Positions 12,101 through 21,471 of a DNA stretch of 64,000 nucleotides are shown in pieces. Both the position numbers and the translations under genes were made by a program. The notes under the pieces are model-generated. The model had not been told where the DNA came from. It saw only the letters and a program-made list of their open reading frames with translations, and ran no database searches. Location: the NCBI GenBank assembly GCA_001662425.1, contig BDDC01000004.1, positions 162,572-226,571 on the forward strand, given 5' to 3'. Position 1 is the stretch's first letter; every line of letters starts with the position of its first letter. The stretch comes from Chlamydomonas sphaeroides (taxonomy: Eukaryota > Chlorophyta > Chlorophyceae > Chlamydomonadales > Chlamydomonadaceae).

Positions 12101-15100
12101 ATTGTCAAGGCATTGCCCTCAGCTCTTACATACAGCTGTCAGCGTCGCTCGCATCGCGTGATGGTGTAGCCATCCCCAGCCAGCCCTGGGCCGACCCATA
12201 TGATGAGCAGGGCTCCCCTCCCGGCCGGATTGCGCGCGGATGCGCACCTTGTCGGTGACGTTGTAGTGGTACTCCCGCATAAGGGTGGCGCAGCCGCAGC
12301 AGCGAGACCATGTCACCAGGGCTGCGGGCGTGGGACAGCAAGCGGACAGCAAGGCTCAGGGAGGCACGTGCGGCTGACTAATCCCTCCGTCCCTTCCTCT
12401 GCAGAGGACAGCTGTCAGGCACGCAGCCCAGACCCCACCGTTGGTGCTCGTCTTCTTGAACTCGTCGACGCAGCGTTCGCAAGTCTTGGCGTTGCATGTG
12501 CCTGTGGCGTTTAATTGTAATTGTTGGTGGTCGTCGCAGTTCAAGCATGAAAGACACAGACATTTACAGCAAGCTTGACTCGCTGTGTGTTACGTAAGAT
12601 CGGGCGGTCAGGAGCGAGGGCTGAAGCCCCCTACGCGCCGTGTCCCCCCAGTAGCTGAGTAGCTAAAGTATGCGAGGCTGCCACCGCCATTGCCCGCCTA
12701 GCCACCACCCAACGATGATGTCTCACGCTTTCCCCTTGACGCCTTTGCACCCTACAGGTTGCTAGGCAACTCACCCTGCGCGCACGCTCGGCAGGTCTTG
12801 TCCATGGTCGATGGCGCATAGGTTGCGTTGTAAAGCGATAGGACGTCAGTGTTGGCGGGGCCCTCGGTGTCCTGCGCACAGGCGGGCTCCAAGAAGCCGG
12901 GGCCGCCGCACTCGTCGCCGTCGACGTTCATGCGCTTTCCGTTGACGAAGCGGGCGCCCTGCGTGACCATCTTGATGTAGGAGCTGCGGGAGACACATGA
13001 CAGCAGGCCAGCCTGTGTATGGGAATCGCTCGACTGCCAGGCAGGTAGGGGCGGGCTGCGAAGAACCTTGCTAAAGAACGCAAGCGCGGCGCATTGTCCG
13101 CCTGTGCACGAAGGCCCGCATGCAGCTAGCTACGTATGTAGCTAGCTGGCGGTCTGCAGTGCGCCGCTCGTTCGTTCTGCTCCTGCCGCACATGACTCAC
13201 GCGGGAAAGTCGTCGTCCCATTCCCACTGCTTTTGGTACTCGCGAGCCACCTTGCGGATCTCCTGGTGCGCCGGGGTGCTGCCAGCGCCCTGGTGGGCGG
13301 GTGGGTCACGACGACATAGGTAGGATAGCATAGTGAGCTGGGTTTCAGGAGGCGGGCGGGCGGGGCAGTACCGTAAGGCGGCCCAAACCCGACCCCGTGT
13401 TGAGCTCCTCTCTCCATGGTCCCACCCACCTGGCACGTCATGCCCAGCATGGCGTCCGAGGCGGTGTAGAACCAGGTGGTGGGATGGGGGCAGTTGGAGG
13501 GAGCGACGCCCCACGAGGCGCCCGCGGTGCAGTTCCTGCAGCCGGGGGCCAGCGGGAAGCACCAAGCAGGGCCTCGCCGTCACAGGAGCCTGCTGCATCG
13601 CGTCCACCCCGAGTCTAGCTAGCTAGCTGACGACTTACTTGTTGTCCCACACGATGCGGTACTCTCGCATGCCGGTGCCGGCCTCCTCGGGCTCATCCGC
13701 AACCCCGGCCTGCACCCCGCCGGCGGGTGAGGCAGGGGGAGGTTGGCTGGCTACATGCTGGCTAGCGGTGTGGTGCCCAGGAGGGCGTGTGGCTCTATAT
13801 ATGCCAAATCAGCTCCCAGAGCAGACAGAGCGCATGGCCCCGCGACGACGCCGCCGGCCTGCTTGCGTGGCGGCTGGCTTCGGTGCGGCCGGCTGCTGCG
13901 ATGTGCGTGGCTGGTTGCCGCCGGGGATGGCCCTGGTTCGTCTGAGCTGTTCAGGCTGGGCTAGCGGGTTGGTGCTAGCGTGCGCGCACCTGCATAAGCC
14001 TGAGCTGATTGATGGCAGCAGTCCTGGCTTCGGTGCTGGTAAACTGCGTGTGTGTGGTCAGGCGCGCGGCATGCACAATGTCACCAGAAGGGTCAGGGAT
14101 GCATTGTAGCGACTGTCCTGAAGGAACCATGGCACATGTCGTACTGCTTTGCAACTAGAACCACACCTTGCAGGTCTCCCGGCGCATCTCGGCCACCATC
14201 TCTGGCTCGCTCATGCCCAGGATGGGCGTGTCGAGCAGCTCGATGTGGTTCGGGTTCTTGGGCTTGACCATCAGCCTCGGCGAGCAGATGTCGCGAAACC
14301 AGTGGTTCTCCCACCTGCGTAGTGCCGGAACATGTGCAGCGTGGCCGTTAATGGGGCAAGTGTCGGGCGCGCGTGAGGGACGGCTGGGTGGTTGGGCACG
14401 CATCGCCGGCGGCAACTAGCCCGGCAACCCCACCTGAACATGCGCACGTTGTCACATGGTAAGACCTTGGGGTTGCAGTAGTCGGAACTGGTGGGGCCTT
14501 GGAAGCAGGCCTTCGCGATGGTAAACGCGAGGTTGCGATGGTCGTGAGGGTGTCAATGCAGCTATTTTTGCTATTCATTAGGCACATCATATGTGTCACC
14601 ATATGGCCCAGCGCAACGGGTGCTCGCCGCAGAAGCCGAGAAGCTGTTCCGCGTGGACAAGCGGTTCCGCGCGCGGATCCAGCTTAGTTGTGTGTGACGA
14701 GGCTGTCGTGATAAAGTACAAGCCTATGTGTCTCTGTATGCGCTCTACCTGGCCTGGCCGCATCACTGCGTCTGGGACAGCTGGAGCTGTCAGCCCCAGG
14801 TCTCCCCTGGTCAGCCCGACACGCTCCGACCCGCGCCGACCCGCGCCACCGACCCACCTGGTCATCGATAAGTGCATGGCTGCCCATCAGTGCCATCGCC
14901 TCGCGCATGGAAAAGCCGCGGCTTTCCCAGAATGCGGCGAAGTTGGGCACCGTCACATCACCGCCTGGCAGTGTGTTTGGCGGCGCCGACACATTCGAGT
15001 CGAGCCGGCCCACGCGCACGTCGATGCCGCCCTCCTTCTCACGCGTGAAGAACGTAATGCGGAAGTTGCTGAGGACTTCGACGGCAGCGGCACCGCAGAT

Positions 15101-16444
15101 CTGTGTGACGTTGGGTGGCGTTGGGGTCCTCACTGTCCAAGGTGTCCGAGCGTGCCTTGGTGGGGGGCGGGAACTGCATCGGGCACTCAGGATCCACGAC
15201 CCTGGATCATGTCCGCCGACCAAGCAACGCACCCCGCCACCCGAGACCCGACCAAAGGCATGCAAATGCCAGACAGGCGCTCACCGCCAAAGTGTCCGCC
15301 ACGCTAGCATCAAAGAAGCTCGCCACCTTGGGGCGAGGCACAGGGCGGGGTGGGGGGAGAGTGTGGGGTAGTAGGCAGGCAGCGTCAGCGAGCACTTTGG
15401 CGTACAAGCCGAGCTGCATGCAAGAAAGGCGCCGTACCATCCTGGTGGCGCGTGCGGAGATCTGGCTGAAGTCATCGTACACGCTGAGGCGAAGGAGCAG
15501 GGGTGGGCAGCAGGCTCTACACGGGCATCTGCAATGCTAGCCGCGTGCTAGTCCCAGGGACGATGCAGGTCCTTCTGACCCGTCTACCGTCCTTGTGACT
15601 CACTTTTCCGGCCGCAGCATCTCCTCCAGGGACAGCACCAGGGAGCCGTCGGCGCCGCCGCAGCGGGGCCCGGGGCAGCCGGCGGTGTTGACGGCCAGGG
15701 CGTCGTGGAAGGCTGCGGGAGGGCGGGAGGGCGGGAGACGGCGCGTCAGAGGGTGGAGCGCGGGGGAAGAGGCCTGGGAACGTGGGGCAGAGCGCGGGCG
15801 CGCGGATGAAGCGTTGAAGGGCACCGATGGGGCCAATCCCGTCAACTAGCCCAGATTGCTTGCGACCAATCCCCAAGAAATCCTGGTTCGCACCTGCTCG
15901 TATGAAGAAGTTACCAAGGCGCTTTTCGTGCTTGACGGCGGCGCGACAGGTGGAGATGAGCTGTTGGGGTTGTGTGGGACATCGGTACGGTTCGGACAAA
16001 GATAAGGCGGGCTGCTGGTGGTGGGCAGCATGGCAGCAGCCTACAGAGGGACCGCGCCGCAACACGCCGCCTCCACCGCACCCACCGACTGCCAGTCGAC
16101 CCGCTGGGGGTTGTAGCTGTCGCCGGCCGGGGTGCCGATGATCTTGGGCGACCACCAGCTGAGGCGCTCCGCAACCGGCACTGGAGGCGGCCGGGTGCCA
16201 GGCTGCGTAGAGCAAGGAGGCCGCAGCTCAGGCCGCAGCGATGGCTCGGGGCGTGGGCCGTGCATGCGATGCTGGGCCGCCGCCGCAACACAACATGGCG
16301 TACCGTGTGCGTGGCCAACACGTGCAGCGGGCAGCCGCCGCGACCCGCCGGCATCAACAGTGCGGCCGCCAGCGCGCCCAGAGCCAGGCTCGCGAGCAGG
16401 CGCGCCAGGCCGCGGGCGCCGCCCCAACGGGAGGGCGCGGCCAT
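6159..16444 (-). CDS. Secreted haem peroxidase-multicopper oxidase fusion protein
   Basis: 38 exons join in phase to about 1,242 residues. The ATG at 16444 opens a hydrophobic signal or anchor segment (LARLLASLALGALAAALL). Residues about 45-430 are a plant-type haem peroxidase: distal FIRAAFHD (Arg86, His90), then GGADGS, then proximal ALMGSHAL (His228). A Cys-rich linker at about 458-512 (CRAC, CERC, CCGC) leads into a multicopper oxidase. Its motifs are VHLHG (about 719-721), WYHDH (758-760), HPIHIH (1046-1051) and HCHNLVHEDFEM (1103-1114, with the type 1 Cys and axial Met). RFRWINSSPSRPFKL matches the bilirubin oxidase/CotA group. The peroxidase half would use H2O2; the copper half should reduce O2 to water with electrons from metals, phenols or pigments. 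Main exons: 15712-15604, 15100-14858, 14314-14167, 12983-12775, 11979-11847, 11141-10898, 9314-9143, 8822-8649, 8008-7901, 6984-6864, 6306-6159. The exon 1 donor (near 16345) and the 12248-to-11979 junction are the least certain. Confidence 0.85.
7343..7360 (-). other. 18-nt microexon in the multicopper oxidase half
   Basis: Flanked by CCAG and GTGCGT, it supplies FGPHR and completes the Gly before SYMFHCH. Without it the last copper motif would lack the usual spacing after VLIR. Both its phases fit the neighbouring exons (7622-7546 and 7171-7134). Confidence 0.75.
13124..13147. repeat. Near-perfect palindrome inside an intron
   Basis: AGCTAGCTAC and GTAGCTAGCT form a 10-bp stem around a 4-base loop. 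It lies in the intron between peroxidase exons at 13289-13201 and 12983-12775. A related run of CTAG units lies at about 13615-13628. Confidence 0.6.
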
Positions 16445-17254
16445 CGCAGCGTGCGCACGGGGTGCGGGGATCAGCCGGGCTAGAGTCAAACGAACGGGTA
16501 TCGAGTATCAAGCAGTTGGCTGTAAAAGGCAGTCGAGCGCTCGCTGCGCGGGTGCAGGGCCCCAAGCTCGCAGCTGTTTAGGCGCTATGTTGTGCAAGCA
16601 ACTGCCAACTGCACCGCTTTTAAGAAATAGTGCTGGGCCTACGGTCCGTCCCGTGAATTCTTGGTAGGAGCTCGTCCGGGTGGGTCTGGGAGCGGCTGAC
16701 GTGTCGAACACAGCGAAGCTCGCCAACAGGGTCTTCCGGCATGGTCAGGAGGCCTCCTGGGCATGGCGTCGCCTGGCGTCGCGACTGGACCGAGCCAGAA
16801 AGCGGCTGGACGGGTTCGACCAAGATGGCCCCACTTCGAACCTCCCCCACATGAGTGCCTGGCCCTTGAACGGCATCGGGGCACGCGCAGCTTCCACGTG
16901 CACGCACTGCTGACACCGCACGCGCCGCTATTCTATGCAGCAGTCGCGGTGCTGTTGAAGCAGTTGGCAATCCTTGAGGCGCTGCCGAGGTCGGACTCCG
17001 CCGGCCCCGACACACGTGTCCTCCGGCGCCGCCACAGCCAGGCGGTCGGACCCGTCCGAGCTCGGCCCAGGAGCCCCTCCGAGCTTGCAGGGGCACCTCA
17101 GCCAGTACCGCATCGTGCACGCAGGCAGAGCCACTGGCGAAAGGCAGCATGCCGAGTAGCAGGCCAGTTTGCTGTGTACGCGTGGCTGCAGACACACAAC
17201 TGCAGCGCGGCCCGCAGAACGGCAGGCTCATCAAGGCGCCTCGATCGCAAGTCC
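16445..17254. other. Intergenic: fusion gene 5' flank and TBC gene 3' flank
   Basis: This should contain the promoter of the peroxidase-multicopper oxidase gene and the end of the TBC transcript. No further coding exon is convincing, and no TATA box stands out. Confidence 0.4.
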
Positions 17255-17259
17255 TTACA
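17255..17259 (-). terminator. TGTAA polyadenylation signal candidate, TBC gene
   Basis: Reads TGTAA on the minus strand, about 26 bases beyond the TBC stop codon. TGTAA is the common polyadenylation signal of chlorophycean algae. The distance is short for a 3' UTR, so another site further down may be the one used. Confidence 0.35.
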
Positions 17260-17284
17260 ACAGCCTGCCGCGCCGCCTGCAGCC

Positions 17285-20200
17285 TTACCGCGCCCCGCCC
17301 TTGCGGCCCTTGCCACCCTTGCCTCCCGCCTTGGCCGGCGACACGTTGCGCGGCGCCGGCCCCGCGCCGCCGCCCTTGGCCACCGCCATCCGCCACCCTG
17401 CCTCGAGCTGCGCCATGCGTTTCGACACGGGCAGCCGCAGCGCCCGGCGCAGCAGCGCGTCGGGCGAGCCAGGCAGCAGCGCCGGCAGGTTTCGAGCCGA
17501 CAGCGCCTCCGCCAGCTCCTCAAACCGCAGCAGGCTTAACCGAGGCTCGGCGTGCTGCAGCGCCGCCAGCGCAACGCGGAACAGCTGCAGGGGCGGAATG
17601 GGCGGACGGGGTGGATGGGGTGAGCGCGGCGCATGGAGACAAGGTCCAAGGCAGCTCCGAGTGCTCCGCATGCGGGTGCACCGGCAGATGCAGCCGGCGT
17701 TGGCAGCGCAGCCTCTGCCAGCCGCCAGCCGCCAGCCCCCGCCAGCCGCCAGCCCTGCTTAGCTTTGCCCCCGTCCCGCGCGCACCGTCTTGGGCCCCTC
17801 GGCGACCCACACGTCCCACACCCGCAGCAGGTGCGGGAAGGGCAGCGTGTAGGCGAAGGCTGTGTTGAACCAGTGCGTCGCAAACAGCTCGGGCACCAGG
17901 TCCAGCTCCTGCATGCGGGCAGACAGCCGGGGGGCAGCGTCCGCCAGCATGTGGCCGAGCTGCGGGCGGGCGGGCGGGCGGGCGGGAGGGCGAGGGTGGG
18001 CAAGGTACAGTGGGTAGGTCAGCCACGTGGCGCGTGTCGGACACATGGTGAGGTGGTGAGTGGGTGACACACAGTGCGCGCACATGAGAGGGCGGCTGCG
18101 GGCGGATGACGGCGGCAGGCAGCGCGGCGGCGGGGGCGCTTGCAGTTGGGGGCAGATCGCGGGTGGCGAACACACAGGCGGGGCGTCGCGCGTGCGCAGA
18201 CCGTAGCAGGGCTGTCCCCCTGCCAGCCCCGCCTCCTCACCTGGTGGAGGCAGCACCAGAGGCCGGGCATGCCGGGCACGTACAGCCCCCGCAGGCCCTT
18301 GCCTCCGTCGCGTCCAAGCGGGCCCTGTGGGCGCCATGGGACACGCGGCACGTTGGCCGCGCGGGCGCAGCAATAAACCCCAGCAACACGCGGAAGGCGC
18401 GCCCCCCTGACTTGAAAAGATAATACCAGCCGGCCCCTCAACCGGGTCGAGCGGCCCCTAGGCGTCGCCACGCTCCACTGAGGGCCTTCCCTGAGACAGG
18501 CCCCTTACCAACGCACCCCACGCGTCGCGGCGCTCCAGCCGCCGCCCGGCCCACCTGCATGAGCGCCACCAGCGTCCAGAACGCCTCCTCATCCGTCATG
18601 TGCAGCAGCAGCACCGCCGCCACGAAGCCCATGCCCTGTACGTAGCCCACCTGCCGGGCAGGGGGACAGGACATGACCACGAACGAACACGTGACAAGAA
18701 AGGCATTGGCGGCAGTGGTGCGTGGGGCGGTCTGTGCCGCGCGCCGCGCGCCACAGTCGCGCCGCGCCAAACCCAGCCGGCGCCCGTGTCCAACCATGTC
18801 GCGCAATTGCCGAAACAAGCCCCGCAGCCTTGCCCGATCACGTCTCGGCAGGCGAAAGGCCCCCGTCGGCCGTACCTCCTTGTCGTACATGGCGTACGAC
18901 CGCAGCACGTCGTACAGCGCGCGCTGGCCGGGCCCCTGGCGCTGCATGAAGTAGAGGTGGGTGGGGAAGGTGCGCGCCAGGTCCAGCATGATCTGGTTGG
19001 CTACCCGACAATCCAGCCCGCCCGCCTCGCTCGCGGCCGCCAGTAGCTCCTGGTAGCGCCCCGGATGCTGCAGCCGCAGCGCGCGGCCCCCTGCGGGCAG
19101 GGCAGCGCAAGGAGCGCCAAGTAAGACGCATGCGCGTTGGTGCCAAGGACGAGGACCCGAGCCCATAGTGCACGGAACGGGCGGCACGGTGCGGTGTTTG
19201 GGGCGTCCGTGGGACGCGCTCGCCCCTTTGGTCCTTCCAATTGCGCATGACATGCGAGGTTGAGCCAGGGCTGCGCAGCTGCGTGCTATGTTGCAGACAC
19301 CTGCGCAGCGGCCCGGTGCAGGAATGTACAGTAGGCATAACGGCAGCCGCACCCACCCGACAGCGTGTGCCAGGCCAGGCCGCGCAGCTGCTGCGGGATG
19401 CCCTTGCGGATGCGCCGCTTCAGCTTGGCGGGCCGGCGGGCCGCGTACGCCTCCAGCTTCCCGCCGTCGCGCCCAAGCATCTTGCGCCACTTGCGCACCT
19501 GCGGGGCGAGCAGGGGGCATGGGGAGGATGTGTACAGGCACGACACAGGCGTGTTGGTGTAGGCCAGTCCGTGGCGATTCGTGTCGCTCACGTCTCGCCC
19601 CGGGCCAGGGGCCCCAGGACGGGCCCAAGGCTTTAGGTCCAGGCTGCTCCCACGCTGCCACCGTGGGCCCACGAACAGCACGTCCATCATCAGCCACGGG
19701 CCGGCGGTGCTGGCCCCAGACCCACGAGCCGCCGCCCCCGAGGCGAGGGGCCGCAAACAAGCCCGCCTTTCTGGTATCGTGCTGGAGCTGCCTGCCTGAC
19801 AGGGCCTCCACGCGCCCGCTACACCCCATGAGCTCGGTTCCGCAGCGCAAGCAGGACAGGGTCTCGGGGCGCATGCGGCTGCAGCTGCCGCTCGCGGGGT
19901 TGATGGAGTGTCGCGAACGAGGCCATACTTGCACCACCGGTCGCCGGTGAGGCGAGGGCCGCGCACAGCACTCCCATCAATATCGTAGCCCCCACGCACC
20001 CGTTCCACCACCTGCCGCACAATCCTTGACGTCTAAGGCGTATCCGCTCGCCGCTGTCTGCCCGACTCTGGCGCCATTCTACCCAGCTCATCGCAGCCCC
20101 CACGCACCCGTTCCACCGCCTGTCGCACGGCAGATCTCGCCAGCGGCGCATCCTGCGCGCCGCTGGCGTCGACTACTGCGCTGCCGCGCCTCCGGCGGCC

Positions 20201-20729
20201 GCTGGTGCTGGCGCCGGCGCCGCTGGCTCGCCTGCCGCTGCCGTCGTCGCCGCCAGCCGGACCGGCCTCGTCCGCTGCCACCACGAACCCGTAATGGTCC
20301 AGGCGCAAAGGCTGGTCCGAGTTGCTTCCAACGCGCTGTTCGGCGAGGGCTTTGAGGACCTGCGTCTCAGTCAGCAGGCCTGCGCGGGTTATGATGGGCG
20401 AGGGTGGAGTTGCGCGGAGCTGGGTAGACTGGCGCCAAAGTCGGGCGGACAGCGGCGAGCGGATACGCCGTTGACGTCAAGGATTGTGCGAGCTACGCGT
20501 TGTGCTGCTGCAATACTTGCTTGCCTCTTGGGACCTCGAACTCAGGGCTGTCCTCCTGCGCTGGCGACACGGGCGTGCCCTCGCCGCTACGGCTGCCCGC
20601 TGCCGATGCGCCTGCGGGGCTATCCGCAGCCGGCGCAGGGATGTCTTCCGGCACGACAAGGGGGACTGCTGATGGGACCGAGCTGTCGCCGTTGCCGCTG
20701 CTGGCGGCCGGTGCGCCGGCAGCGGGCAT
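17285..20729 (-). CDS. TBC-domain Rab GTPase-activating protein
   Basis: The product stimulates GTP hydrolysis by Rab GTPases in membrane traffic. Exons read at about 20729-20515, 20355-20107, 19500-19354, 19094-18872, 18650-18556, 18331-18242, 17960-17786 and 17588-17285, giving about 495 residues. The first 70 residues are Ala/Pro/Ser-rich. LRLDHYGFVV and VRKWRKML followed by RRIRKGIPQQLRGLAW are typical of plant TBC proteins. The arginine finger lies in IMLDLARTFP (about residue 242) and the glutamine finger in VGYVQGM (about residue 281), so the protein should be active. Later motifs are PGLWCC, LDLVPELFATHW and PFPHLLRVWD. The tail ends in a Gly/Lys-rich stretch. Start ATG 20729 is chosen because its exon joins the LRLDHYGF exon in phase. 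A decayed copy lies at 4326-5441. Confidence 0.85.
19985..20128 (-). repeat. Exon-edge duplication, TBC gene
   Basis: 36 bases at 20093-20128, the end of the second exon (VRQAVER) with its donor GTGCGTGG, recur at 19985-20020 in the following intron with 33 identical. The spacing is 108 bp. The segment between the copies is the left arm of the inverted repeat. Confidence 0.75.
20016..20089 (+). repeat. Left arm of intronic inverted repeat
   Basis: 74 bases beginning CGCACAATCCTTGACGTC. They match the reverse complement of 20417-20490 at 69 of 74 positions. The arm lies in the intron after the second TBC exon. Confidence 0.85.
20417..20490 (-). repeat. Right arm of intronic inverted repeat
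   Basis: Partner of 20016-20089, located in the intron before the second TBC exon. The two arms enclose 327 bp that contain this exon. Confidence 0.85.
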
Positions 20730-21471
20730 CGTGGCGTGGCCGATGTTGAGCGAGGGCAGCTGCCTGGTTCAGCAGGTCACCAGCCCCGTATCCACCGGTC
20801 AGGTCGTCCACTGATTACGTAAGCCGTCTAGGACATCGGCGTCAAAGTATTGGGAAGGGTTTTCCGCGCAGCTTCGTCGATCGCTGCGGGTGGCAGTTCG
20901 TGGCGACCCAGGAGCTGCTTGCAGCACGGCGGCACGTAATTGTTACGGAATGCGCCCCAGGGCTGGATGCGCGGGCGACTTCTGCTGAAATGCGCGGCAG
21001 TCGGAAGCGGTGCCTAGCAAAAGCGCCAAGAGTGTTTAAGTTATAAGCGTGTGGTACATGCGGTCGTCTACAGCGGCGTTGAATGGGCCGTTTGGGAGGT
21101 CGGCCGCTCGGGGCCATTCTTGCTGCTGGATTCAGTTATGCGGCTTTGCCGCTTGACCTCCTGACCTTGCCCAGAACGATAATAAGCGTGTATCACATCA
21201 CTTCCAGCCACTTCCATAGCCTCGCCAGCAAGCAATCGCTTGCTACATTTCGCGACGTCTGCTGCAATTTCTGCTTTGCTTGCTCTGCCTTCCAAGCCAG
21301 CAGCTCTGCCAGAACCATGTCGGCCTACGCTCCTTCTAACAACCCCAAAATAGCGAAGATTAGGCAAAGAGAACAATACACAAACAAGTGCGGCGCAAGG
21401 AGGGCGTGCGATGAACGCATGGAATCCACTTTTCATACAGCTCAAAGCTGAGAAAGCGACAGTTGCAAGGC
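20730..21471. promoter_or_regulatory. Divergent intergenic region (TBC gene and Cys-rich gene)
   Basis: The TBC gene leaves to the left and the Cys-rich protein gene to the right, so this 742-bp stretch must hold both promoters and 5' UTRs. It is noticeably less GC-rich from about 21150 to 21420. I see no clear TATA box or coding exon. Confidence 0.5.

Noticed and set aside
11533..12352. Peroxidase and multicopper oxidase as two neighbouring genes
   Set aside because: The space between them is under 300 bp, the oxidase part has no in-frame ATG or signal peptide, and the exon at 11979-11847 joins the preceding one in phase. Not fully excluded; transcript data would decide.
14434..14510. A possible frameshift in a peroxidase exon
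   Set aside because: On rereading the bases the exon is open and joins both neighbours in phase (ACFQGPTSSDYC through NVRMF).
18438..19937. A 499-codon minus-strand frame over the TBC gene
   Set aside because: It contains true TBC exons but also reads through several introns with good GT-AG borders. The family motifs need splicing to be in the right order and spacing.
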